From positions 143,239,954-143,303,953 of the forward strand of contig CP136064.1 of the NCBI GenBank assembly GCA_032622095.1: 64,000 nt of DNA, given 5' to 3'. Below are positions 20,544 through 30,204 of the stretch, in pieces (positions within the stretch are counted from its first letter, which is position 1; every line of letters starts with the position of its first letter). The position numbers and the translations under genes were made by a program. Below the pieces are notes generated by a model that was given only the letters and a program-made list of their open reading frames with translations, had not been told where the DNA came from and made no database searches. This DNA comes from Siphonodentalium dalli (taxonomy: Eukaryota > Mollusca > Scaphopoda > Gadilida > Siphonodentaliidae).

Positions 20544-22061
20544 GCAAGTCATGTTGAATTTTATTTTATATTATTTATATATGTTATTGTTATTATTATA
20601 TGTATATGTTTTAATACACCTACAATAATGTGTATATCATCATGACAATATGTACATAATTAATACAAGTACATGTATTGAATTAAAAAAAAAATAAAAA
20701 AAATTCATGAACATTATTGTTGTTTCTGCGTTAATCCCCTAACAAAGGCAGCTAGCCTTAGGCATGTGGCCTGTTTTACTTCATAATCCTGATTATGTCA
20801 TTGTGTGTGATTTACAATCCTAGCTGGCTTGATTTTTTAAATCCCTGCTATTAGTATGTTGGCAAATTATACATAATGATGTATCCAGTGTTCGCGCTGT
20901 CGGTAGCCAAATTAGCCAATGGCTAATCTTTTTCGAATTTGGCTAATAAAAATATCATTTGGCTAAACTTTTGGCTAAACTTTTTTTGAACCCAAATGGA
21001 GACTGAAAGCATGGAGCCAGAAAGCTAATTAATAAAAGCGCTCAATAGATCGACATTCAAGACGAAGTTAGGTGACGAAAGTATTTCATTATTTTGGTAC
21101 AAAGGGAAACCCGATCGACAACTCTATCAACCAAGCGATCACAAAGTTATATTCAATCATCTTTAGTTTTCACAAGACGGACATTCAAAGACGCATGAAC
21201 ATTAAACCGACCGTGGTTGAATTATGACAATGTGAAGAAAGCAATGTTTTGTAAAGTGCATTGACGCCGGTATATAAGCAATTTGTTCGTAACAGGCTGT
21301 TTTAATCTGGAGAAAGATTACGTCACTCTGCACGAAGCAGCATAAGGTCATTATTAATTTTTACATTTAATCCCCTAATCCCCAATTCAGCCCATTGTCT
21401 ATCTGGTCACTCACGGCGCGCCTGCACAATGTATGTTTATGATGACATTGTATTTAAGACGGTCGAGGTTTATGAGCACCAAGTGTAAGACAAAAGCTTA
21501 ATCAGCCAATGTGAATCACGACATATATTTTGTGGCTATTTGTCGTTAATACCGATACAGTCAAAATAATATGCATTCTTTTATGACAGATAGTAATTTG
21601 ATAATGGCGTAACAATATTAAGCTATTAATTTCCAGATGTCACTTAGATATTTTCGCAAGGATAAATATTTAATGATTTAAAAAAAGATATTGATATAAA
21701 ACAAAAACATAATGACATTAAGAAGGACAATCCCGGATTACCAATCACTTTTTCACATAAAGATTAATCAATTTTTAATAAATGATATAGAAAAATACTT
21801 CTAGTTCAACAAAATTATTTAAATTATTGTGTATTTTACTTGTGTCTGTTAGATTTTACGTTTTAGTCATTAATTGTGAACCGACCAGAAAACGGTGATT
21901 AAATTTGGCCAAAATTGTTTTTAATTTGGCCAAAAAACATTTGGCTAAAGTTTTTTTCATTTGGCTAATAACATTTTCATTTGGCTAAACTTTTGGCTAA
22001 ATTTGTTTTCGGTCCAGCGCGAACACTGGATGTATCTTAATGTTAATTATTTTTGTTTCAG
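20544..22061 (+). other. Intron of the hAT transposase gene (GC-AG), holding a nested insertion
   Basis: Donor GCAAGT at 20544 and acceptor TTTTTGTTTCAG ending at 22061. The boundaries are supported because they restore the zinc-finger histidine spacing. The later 1143-bp element sits inside it, which would have spared the exons. Confidence 0.55.
20886..22028. mobile_element. Non-autonomous hAT element nested in the first hAT
   Basis: Ends CAGTGTTCGCGCTG (20886-20899) and its inverse CAGCGCGAACACTG (22015-22028) are flanked by the perfect 8-bp duplication GATGTATC (20878-20885 and 22029-22036). Subterminal regions have many TTTGGCTAA / TTAGCCAA motifs. The interior is non-coding. Its ends match those of the hAT at 39530-42101 (CAGTGTTCGCCCTG) at 13 of 14 positions, so that family probably mobilised it. 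Confidence 0.92.
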
Positions 22062-22282
22062 CGGAAACATAGGGATCAATAGAGCACCCTCTTCAGTTTC
22101 ATGGATGAAGTGCCAACTACACCGATCCTCACAACTGACAGTGATGAGGTTACGAAATATCTGCAGGAACCGTGCGTGCCCAGTGATACCAGTCCACTCA
22201 CATACTGGCGACTTAATTGTACAAACTTTCCTGGGTTAAGCCTGCTAGCTGCAATTCGAAAGAATGATGATGGTCATGTGTA
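22062..22282 (+). pseudogene. hAT transposase C-terminal dimerisation piece
   Basis: After seven codons that complete the BED finger the frame meets a stop (22080-22082). Another frame then encodes DEVTKYLQEPCVPSDTSPLT then YWRLNCTNFPGLSLLAA, the hAT dimerisation signature (E-L/V-x-x-Y-L, P..YW+.N...FP.LS.LA), ending with a stop near 22282. The whole catalytic region between is deleted, as in Ds-type derivatives. Confidence 0.65.
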
Positions 22283-22570
22283 ACCACCACATCAAATGAA
22301 CAATTTGTGCTCTATATGTAGTTGTTGTTTTATTGTTTTGTTTACATTGTTTCACTGTGTTACATTAATTTGCTTTTATGTTTTATGTATATCAATAAAG
22401 TTCATCAAACACAAATGACTTTCCTCCTTGAAGCTCTTCCCGAATCCCGATTTTCATTAACCAAAAGTAATTGTAATTGTAATTGAACCAATGTAATTGT
22501 AATTAATTACATTGTATTTCCAATGTAATTGTAATTGACATATTACAATGTAATTGTAATTAATTGCATT

Positions 22571-22967
22571 TCAATGTAATTGACCCAACCCTGATTCCCA
22601 CGCAGCGACCAGGAGCATCCCTCCGACGGCGAGAGCCAGAGCCCACACATTTTCGGCCAACCACCCAGCTGTTTTTGAGAGCAACTCGAACAGCCTCGAG
22701 ACACCGGAGCCTATAATTCCAGATAGCGCAGCTGCCACCTTCCCAGCCAGCTTGGCTAGGACATGCCCCAAGGGTCTGCAAGTGTTTTTTCACCCACCCT
22801 TTGAGGCCACCCTTATCTGTCAGAGGCGGGGGCGGGACGACGGGAGCACCCCCCCCCCCCCCCCCCCCACCAGTCAGCGCAAGCACCGGGGTCGAGATGT
22901 ATGGGATATTCCACACAGAGCTGTCACAACAAGCAGATTTAATTTCAATCACAGCTGCCATAATCAC
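22571..22967 (-). pseudogene. Small proline/glycine-rich and membrane protein of the Polinton-like element, cut by hAT
   Basis: Two overlapping minus-strand frames give PVVPPPPLTDKGGLKGWVKK, then LAKLAGKVAAALSGIIGS, then LLSKTAGWLAENVWALALAV and GGMLLVAAWE. The last about 35 residues form at least one transmembrane helix. The insertion point is at the WE codons; on the other side of the hAT (19650 downward) the frame would continue for about ten basic residues to a stop. A 17-base C run (about 22852-22868) encodes poly-Gly here and is likely slippage-prone. Similar Pro-rich plus hydrophobic tails are, to my recollection, common in Polinton-like elements. Role unknown. Confidence 0.45.
22594..22601 (+). 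repeat. Right 8-bp target duplication ATTCCCAC
   Basis: Exact copy of 19651-19658. Confidence 0.9.
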
Positions 22968-23924
22968 CTTTATGACTTCTATGCTGTTATTAAGTAAACA
23001 TTATGTGTTCTCCTATATCTCAGATAGTGCTGTTTACATATGTTCTGGATTTTAGAGTGATTTAAAACCAAATTTGCTGTTGGGACTCCAGGTACTCCTG
23101 TGGATGTTATAATGGCAATAGTTTTTCATATCTTTTAACAAGTTTAAAAAATCCCCCCCAAAAAACAAATCATTGAGCAAGGAGATGAATCTAAATTAAA
23201 TTAAAAAATAAAACTTTATTTAAAAAAAAATGTTTTTTTTTTAAATATTTATTTTTTGTTTAATTGTTTCAAATTATTTTATCAACACCAGGGATTTGCC
23301 ACAAACACCAGTGCATCACTGTAATGTGCATCCGTCTATATTAAATCATGATGATAAATGCAGAATTTATAATGACTTCAATGTTTGCAGTCGACATGCA
23401 CATATGCATGCTGTAATCAGTAACAATAAATATGATTTGACCAACATGAAAGAAACCTTCTAATTGTACTTAATGTGGAATCTTAAGAATTTCCAGGCAA
23501 CCAGAAATTATAAAGTATAGTAATTGAAAGTGCATATAGCATGTGGTTAGGCGGTTAGACTGGTGAGGTTTTTACAGCTTGGTTTCTCCCAGATGTGTAA
23601 ACTTCTCATATGCCAAAGTTAAATCCATTCATTCATATGCAGGGCACCTGGGTTAACTCATTAAAGTCAATGATGAAGGGATCTGGATCTGTAAAGCAAG
23701 ATAGACATCAAATACAGGATGTGAGCATAATTAAATCCAGGATGCATGGATATCTGACCCAGCAAAACCTGTTTGGGTTCTTCAAAGAAACAGGTCATTC
23801 AAAGCTGTACTTGTAGAGCATAAGGACAAAGACAACTCAAACAGCTGTAAAATAATGCAGTTAGAATTAAAGGTTGATGGTAGCCATTTTTTGAGGCTCT
23901 GCTGTCTGCCATTATACTCTTATT
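22968..23924. other. AT-rich flank, homopolymer runs
   Basis: Runs of A and T lie near 23135-23260. A coding-like frame near 23640-23816 is listed separately. No Polinton terminal repeat was recognised here. Confidence 0.35.
23640..23816 (+). CDS. Coding-like orphan segment, unidentified
   Basis: A frame of about 60 codons ends SRMHGYLTQQNLFGFFKETG then HSKLYL and a stop. The end has balanced, protein-like composition unusual for this AT-rich DNA. It may be a last exon or retro-copy scrap. No family recognised and no splice site confirmed. Confidence 0.25.
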   Translation, partial: QGTWVNSLKSMMKGSGSVKQDRHQIQDVSIIKSRMHGYLTQQNLFGFFKETGHSKLYL

Positions 23925-23936
23925 AGTTCGGGAGCC

Positions 23937-24360
23937 AGGAGGGTTTTAATTACACTATCGCGCAAGGAAGGTTTGATGCTCTCGATTTGTTGGCGGTGAT
24001 AGACCATTACGGAAAACCAATTTCTTAAGTTGCGCATTCCTGGCGTTTAGGGGCCAGATGGCCCTCCAAAACCCCAAAAATGACTTTTAATTACACTATC
24101 GCGCAAGTCCACCATCTTTACATTGAATACTCTACTATGTTCACTGATCATAAAAACATAACTTAAGAACGGAAATTTCCTGGCGTTTTCAAATAAGAAG
24201 GGGTCTTCTAGGGGGACCCAAAAATGTTAAAATTTCACTTTTAATTACACAATCGCGCAAGTCCACCATTTTTTCCTGAAATGGTCTACTGTATTCACTG
24301 ATAATAAAAACGCAACTTAAGAACGCACATTTCCTGGCATTTTCATATAAGAAGAGGTTT
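23937..24360. repeat. ATCGCGCAAG-containing tandem units, left arm
   Basis: TTTTAATTACACTATCGCGCAAG occurs at about 23945, 24085 and 24238 (last as ACAATCG), followed by TCCACCAT and TTTCCTGGCRTTTTC. The mirror set lies at 28005-28420. Non-coding 3' flank of the duplicated gene. Confidence 0.75.
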
Positions 24361-24611
24361 ATATATATAGGTGGTAAACCCACATATATGTAGTTCTTTG
24401 TGTGATAATATATAGTCATTTAGTAACTCAAGCTTAAAACATGGCATACAGAAGTGAAACATATTCCTGTTTCAAAAATAAAAAAAAACATTAAACACTT
24501 TGAACACTAAAGCTTCTTGGAACAATTACGTTTGGTATTAATTGTCAAGATCATAGAACATAAAACACGGAAAGCTTCATTAAACTATTGAGCTCGGCAA
24601 TGAATGTATAT

Positions 24612-26230
24612 CTATGGGTCCATTTCGTAATCAGTCTCGGAGTCATCAGCACAACCAGTTACACGTTCATCGTCCGTATCATCGTTGTCATATTCCGGTT
24701 GTTCTGGGATTACTGACTGGCAAATGCGGCCCATCGAACCAGATGATCCAATACGACCCATCAGCAAGTTCCCATTCACTGCCAGGATCATTGGGCAGAC
24801 TGTTATCAACCACAGCATGCCACATATTAGCCACATACTTAGCCCTGTAAATTTTCTGAGGCACACCAGACTTGCAAGGCGGAATACTACTCCCTACAGT
24901 CCTTTCAGTTTTGATAACGGTCGGTTTTCATCCTTGGGCCCAAAAGTTTTCTCAAAACTTTGAATCTGTATTCGTTAATTGGGATGGGTTTGCGGGCACC
25001 ATATAACGTACATGTATACTCTTCAAGCATCTCGTACGTTTCGTCTGAAACAGATCCTGAGACCAAGTCTGCAAATGCTTCAGGGTATCGATCGTCGCGA
25101 TCGACAGAGAAGCAAAAGGGCGTTTCTTGCCCTTCCGAGCAAAATCGGCCGTATAATCGCACCCGATGTAGACGTGAAATGCTGGCAGCGCATAACAGAT
25201 GGTTTCTCCTATTTCCTCAGACACAGCTGAAACGTTCAAGTAGCGTCTGTTACCATGTCCAGTTGTGCCAACGTCCATTCAGTTAACAGATTTAAATGTA
25301 TGTATGTGATGCAATAGAATTACAAGTAAATCTGTGTCCGCAGCTCGTACTACGATGTTACCAACGGGTATTTCATGACCAATATGCACCATTTGTAGAC
25401 AAACCCTTGTGTCTGCCTCAGGATGATCACAATACAGACTTTCATGGTCTGCTTCTCGACACTGCCATCGACAACAACAAACTTCACACACTCTTCGTCA
25501 AAGCCAAGGTACACTTCCCTGTCGACCAAGACATGTGTGTGGTGTGAAGAAGACCAATCTTTGGCAAAAAATCGAGGCAGCTGCTTTTTGAAAGATGTAG
25601 ATTTCAATGCTTTTGACGCATATTTAGGGATCAATTGCTCAGGACCGGTTATCATGTATGTGACCTGCTCAGCACCTCTGCATTCTCGTTCACAGTCCTG
25701 GGTGGAAGTTACACATATGCATGTGTCGAACACCACGTCCATTCGCTTGGACGTTAGGTTTAATAGCTTGTGAAGCACGACCCGGGAGAGTCCACCATAT
25801 GTCGGGGTAAAGCCGGCGGTAGGCAGTGCAGCAGGAAATTGCCATCGACGATGGCAGATAGAGCGTAGTACCGATGTCAATGGGGATTGCAGAAGGAATT
25901 CTATATCATCTTCACGTTTAGTTGCAAGGGTTGCTAGTCTTCCCAGCATATCCCTCGTGTGGCGGAGCTCTTTAACAACAATTTTTCGCGCCCTTGTTTG
26001 AGAAGGTTTTCAGTTTATTTCTGGAGATCGGCCTCTCAAAGCGATCTGGATCATCCGTACATTCCTTCACTAAATCGTGCTGGAGTGTGACAAAGGGAAG
26101 TAGAGCCGCACTTATCAGCGCTGCATTTGAACTATGTGGACTACATACAACTATATGATGTCCGAGCTGAACTGACTGACAGTAGGATTGATCGTGACAA
26201 TGGTGACCCCCAACAAGCTTCTCATCTGTA
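24612..26230 (-). pseudogene. Multicopy PIN-like ('TGCD'-type) gene, left copy
   Basis: Minus-strand frames in order from the centre: QLGHHIVVCSPHSSNAALIS, FERPISRNKLKTFSNKGAK, LATKREDDIEFLLQSPL, KSTSFKKQLPRFFAKDWSSS, HPEADTRVCLQMVHIG, IVVRAADTDLLVILLHHIH, ETICYALPAFHVYIGCDYTA and the acidic tail NDDTDDERVTGCADDSE ending at 24612. The paired acidic residues (EAD, DTD, GCD) resemble metal-binding residues of PIN/FEN nuclease folds. I recall families of this type in very high copy in aquatic invertebrates, with function unproven. Several frameshifts and a 110-base deletion make it a pseudogene. Confidence 0.45.
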
Positions 26231-26366
26231 TACAGGCTAACGCATATCCATTTACTCTGGAAACAGACGCCGTCTTGAACGTACAGGCCAATGTGCCAGT
26301 ACTGAAATTAGCGATTCCTTATTAACAATAAAGAAAGTTGGCAAACAGAAGCACGACGATTTAACG

Positions 26367-27740
26367 ATGATAAAGAGCTCCGCTGCACGAGGGATATGCT
26401 GGGGGGAAATAGCAATCCTTGCAACTAAGCGTGAAGTTGACATAGAATTCCTTCTTCAATTCCCATTGACATCGGTACCACTCTCTATCTGCAAGATTGA
26501 CGGTACAATGGCTCACACAGACAAGAGTTCATTATTCCCATTGCTCGAGGGGAAGGTCATTGACGATGGGACTCCAGAATTCGTAGATGCTCACATCGTC
26601 ATTCCTGCTGCAAGGCTTACCGTCGACTTTACCCCCGACAGATGGTTGACTCTCTCGTGTCGTGCTTCACATACTTTTAAACCTAAAGTCCAAACGAATC
26701 GACGTGGTGTTCGACACATATGTGGAACCTTCCATCAAGGACTGTGAACGAGAACGCGAAGGTGCTGAGCAGGTCACATATGTGATAACCGGTCCTGAGC
26801 AGTTGATCCCTAAAGATGTGTCTAAAGCATTGAAATCTACATCTTTCAAGAAACAGCTGCCTCGATATTTTGCCAAAGATTGGTCTTCTTCACACCACAC
26901 ACATGTCTTTGTCGACAGGGAATACACCTTGGCTTTGACGAAGAGTATGTGGAGTTTATTGTTGTCGATGGCAATGTCGAGAAGCAGACCGTGGAAAGTC
27001 TGTATTGTGATCATCCGGAGGCAGACACAATGTTTGTCTACAAATGGTGGATGTTGATCATGAAATACCAGTTGGTAACATCGTAGTACGAGCTGCGGAC
27101 ACAGATATACTCGTATTTTTCTATTGCATCACATACATACAGTTAAATCTATTATCTGGATGGATGTTGGTACAACTGGACGTGGTAGCAGACGCTACTT
27201 GAACGTTTCAGCTGCATGTGTCTGAGGAAATAGGAGAAACCATCTGTTCTGCGCTGCCAGCATTTCACGCCTACAGCGGGTGCGATTATACGGCCGCTTT
27301 TGCTCAGAAGGGCAATAAACGCCATTTTGCTCTTCTTGATCCCGACGATCGATATTCTGAAGCATTTGCAGACTTGGCCTCATGATCTGTTTCAGAAGAA
27401 ACGTACGAGGCGCCTGAAGAGTATACATGTACGCTATATGGTGCCTGCAAATCCATCCCAATTAAAGAATACAGATTCAATGTGTTCGAGAAAGCTTTTG
27501 GGCCTAAGAATGAAAACCGACCGTTATCAAAGCTGAAGGGACTGGACGGTAGTAGTATTCCGCCTTGCAATTCTGTTTTGCGTCAGAAAATTGACAGGGC
27601 TATTTATCTGGTTCGACGGGCCACAGATGCCAGAGTCAGTAATCCCAGAACAACCGGAATGTGACAATGATGATACGGACGATGAACGTGTACCTGGTTG
27701 TGCTGATGACTCCGACACTGATGACGAAATTGACCCATAA
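26367..27740 (+). pseudogene. Multicopy PIN-like ('TGCD'-type) gene, right copy
   Basis: The plus-strand mirror of the left copy: LATKREVDIEFLLQFPLTSV, SICKIDGTMAHTDKSSLFPL (absent from the left copy), IDVVFDTYVEPSIKDCERER, STSFKKQLPRYFAKDWSSS, HPEADT, VWMDVG-type and CDYTA segments. The acidic tail CDNDDTDDERVPGCADDSDT stops at 27738-27740. Frames change at least five times. The two copies diverge from each other head-to-head. Confidence 0.45.
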
Positions 27741-27989
27741 ATATACATTCATTGTCAATAGATGCCGAGCTCATTGCTTAATGAAGCTTTCCGTGTTTTA
27801 TGTTCTAAGATATTGACAATTAATACCAAGCGCAATTATTCCACAAAGCTTTAGTGTTCAAGGTGATTAACGTTTTTTTTATTTTGAAACAAGAATATGT
27901 TTCAATTCTGTATGTCATGTTTTAATCTTGAGTTACTACATGCTTATATATTGTCACACAAAGAACTACATATATGTCTGTTGTACCAC

Positions 27990-28420
27990 CCATGGACCTC
28001 ATCTTATTTGAAAACGCCAGGAAATTTCCGTTCTTAAGTTGTGTTTTTATGATCAGTGAATACAGTAGACTATTCCAGGAAAAAATGGTGGACTTGCGCG
28101 ATTGTGTAATTAAAAGTGAAATTTTGACATTTTTGGTCCCCCAAGAGGACCCCTTCTTATTTGAAAACGCCAGGAAATTTCCGTTCTTAATTTATGTTTT
28201 TATGATCAGTGAACATAGTAGAGTATTCAATGTAAAGATGGTGGACTTGCGCGATAGTGTAATTAAAAGTCATTTTTGGGGTTTTGGAGGGCCATCTGGC
28301 CCCTAAACGCCAGGAATGCGCAACTTAAGAAATTAGTTTTCCGTAATGATCTATCACCGCCAACAAATCGAGAGCATCAAACCTTCCTTGCGCGATAGTG
28401 TAATTAAAACCCTCCTGGCT
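27990..28420. repeat. ATCGCGCAAG-containing tandem units, right arm
   Basis: Inverse of the left set: CTTGCGCGATAGTGTAATTA and CTTGCGCGATTGTGTAATTA at three places, with GAAAACGCCAGGAAATTTCC between. Chance open frames across these units are not genes. Confidence 0.75.
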
Positions 28421-28428
28421 CCCTAACT

Positions 28429-28903
28429 ATATGTGGTGTGCTCTAGCTGGCATTAAATTAATCAAAGTGTTTTTTAGAACATCGATCTTCATGGGTGGCG
28501 GAAATAGTTACTATATAGGCAAAACATAGATTGGATTAATTTTTCCAACGTCACCATAATAAATTATTATTGAATGTTGACACCAGATGCATGAAGAGAG
28601 ACGGACTCTTGTCATACCACCCTTGTGAAAATGCCTCTACTTTTCTTTTCAATGGGTCGACAATCATGTGGAAATATTTAAACTTATGATAAGAATACAA
28701 CTTGTGCATAATTATAACCCTAAGACACAATCCTGATTATAAGATATAAAGCAGCCAATAGTTTTCCTTTACTTATATAAACCCAGTTGGGGCAATGGAT
28801 GTAAACTCTTCACAAAATTCACAAAAATATTATGAACATCACTTCAATGAAATACACATTCTTGTTCTAAATGTAATATAGTATGAAAGTGTCAATGACA
28901 CTA
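28429..28903. other. Non-coding, nothing recognised
   Basis: AT-rich stretch between the inverted repeat and the TA-flanked MITE. Confidence 0.35.
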
Positions 28904-28905
28904 TA

Positions 28906-29118
28906 CAGTAATGCCCCAAATAATCGACTCCTTAACTACTGCAGAATTATGGGTAACTTTTCAGGATTTAGTCGGAAATATGGCTTGTTGCCATTCATCA
29001 GACAGCTCTCAGTGAGAGCTTTCCGATGAATGGCAACAAGCCTAATTTCCAACTAAATCATGAAAAGCTACCCATAATTCTGCTGTGGTTAAGGAGTCGA
29101 TTATTTAGGGCTTTACTG
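28906..29118. mobile_element. 213-bp MITE, Tc1/mariner-type ends with TA duplication
   Basis: Ends CAGTAATGCCCCAAATAATC and GATTATTTAGGGCTTTACTG are inverse with few mismatches, and TA lies directly outside both (28904-28905 and 29119-29120). The two halves pair over nearly their whole length (GACTCCTTAAC, GAATTATGGGTA, GGCTTGTTGCCATTCATC) around a short loop GACAGCTCTCAGTGAGAGCT. No coding content. TA duplication plus CAGT ends points to mobilisation by a mariner-like transposase. Confidence 0.9.
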
Positions 29119-29302
29119 TAGCTCAACTTGTAAATGTGATCATGCCATATATTACAGTCCATAGAGCGATAGGGAACTCAGACAGTTTATATGCTTATGT
29201 AACTAGAGGTGACCCTGAAGATGCACAAACAGTGTGGGATTAATCGGATGAAAATGGTTTGCTACTGGGAGAGCTAAAGGATGCATTAATACTATAAACA
29301 GA

Positions 29303-30190
29303 CTAGGGTTGAAACGATTAATCGACTAGTCATAGTCGACGCTGAAATGTCAGAACGTTGACTCTGAATTTTGCCGTCGACTAGTCGGAACATAGTGTAT
29401 TAGTTTCATGTATAACGTTTTCAAAATCGATTCGGGCATAAACGGTGTTAACTGCGCGTAAGTTACGGTAAGTATAACGTTTGGTGGCACCCGGAATTGA
29501 CAGTGTTACTAGTATAGACAAACACGGTGACCCGACTATTATTTGAAATAATGAAATTGACAACACAATGTCTCACTCGTCGTTTGAGGTCAAAGACATC
29601 ACTGCGACATGATGGCAATGATTGACGCGGCTTTATCGTTTGTCGGAGACCGCTTTGATCTAGACACTGTGTATATTTCAATTTATCTCGCGCCGTCGGG
29701 TTATGATGTGACGATGTGTGAAGGTCGCTTAAGGTGACGTCATTGGTGCTACCGTATATAAATGATACTGACATTGAGAACTGGCTATCGTATTCTACAA
29801 CGTAGCCTATACAATAGGGCGTATTTAGTCGGAACATTAACATTTTATAGTGACACCGCTTGGCACCGGTTTATTGGTGATCACGTGACTAAACGAAATC
29901 TCGAACGTTGATATTAAATTTAAAACCTGTATAAATTATCGTGTTTCTAATGATTATCCACCACATGTCTAATTATATAATTACATTCAGTGTCTTGGAT
30001 AAATATCAAGATGTTTACTATATTATTTCCCAAATAAATTGGTGTCTATATATGCAGGGAAACGCTATGCAATCAGTCATCAGTGTACGTCATGTACGAT
30101 GAATTTTCCGTACCACGTTATGTTTGAAAGTTTTGATATCGGGTACCGACAAGTCGACTTTTGGGCCTCGACTAGTCGACTTTGAAATTC
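29303..30190. mobile_element. Possible hAT-type non-autonomous element with TCGACTAGTCGA motifs
   Basis: The start CAGACTAGGGTTGAAACGATTAATCGACTAGTC looks like a hAT left end, and the palindromic motif TCGACTAGTCGA or variants recurs near 29325, 29375, 30152 and 30170. The expected inverted end is not found, so the right limit is a guess. GC-richer non-coding interior. Confidence 0.4.
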
Positions 30191-30204
30191 ACTAAAACAG
30201 ACAG

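Larger units (their letters stand above)
19659..22593 (+). mobile_element. hAT transposon, internally deleted, inserted in the Polinton-like element
   Basis: Ends are CAGGGTTGGGG (19659) and the inverse CCCAACCCTG (to 22593), with an 8-bp duplication ATTCCCAC. The length of 2935 bp includes a nested 1143-bp insertion. Inside each end lie arrays of TAATTGTAATTG/CAATTACA motifs (19671-19833 and about 22460-22580), likely transposase-binding or subterminal repeats. The element keeps a BED zinc-finger exon and the C-terminal dimerisation piece of a transposase, while the catalytic middle is gone, so it could move only with help from a full copy. It disrupts a minus-strand Polinton-like gene. Confidence 0.9.
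10937..22967. mobile_element. Decayed Polinton/Maverick-like element (with later insertions)
   Basis: Within this region lie a polymerase-helicase gene (plus strand), an rve integrase (minus strand), a coiled-coil gene, possible virion genes and a small membrane protein. That set (self-encoded family-B DNA polymerase plus retroviral-type integrase plus possible structural genes) fits Polintons. GC content is clearly higher than the flanks. All genes carry stops or frameshifts. No terminal inverted repeats or 6-bp target duplications were found, so the outer limits are those of the first and last recognisable genes. Without the hAT insertion about 9.1 kb remain, less than the 15-20 kb of complete Polintons, so genes are missing. 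Confidence 0.65.
23925..28428. repeat. 4.5-kb inverted repeat with ~2.07-kb arms and ~0.35-kb spacer
   Basis: Left end AGTTCGGGAGCCAGGAGGG and right end CCCTCCTGGCTCCCTAACT are inverse copies. Homology continues inward through the ATCGCGCAAG-type repeats, the 3' region and the coding part of one gene. It ends near 25990 and 26355, where CAGCATATCCCTCGTG and its inverse are visible. Arms differ by scattered substitutions and a deletion of about 110 bases in the left arm. Either an inverted duplication or a foldback element with captured gene sequence would explain it. Confidence 0.8.

Noticed and set aside
22752-23055. Plus-strand poly-proline frames
   Set aside because: Shadow of the C run that encodes poly-Gly on the minus-strand Polinton-like gene.
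23060-23130. Short plus-strand patch KFAVGTPGTPVDVIMAIV resembling a ligand-gated channel strand
   Set aside because: Only about 20 codons, no splice sites and a stop soon after; too little to support.
24614-25773. Plus-strand frames opposite the left PIN-like copy
   Set aside because: Antisense shadows; the minus-strand peptide is the one shared with the right-hand copy.
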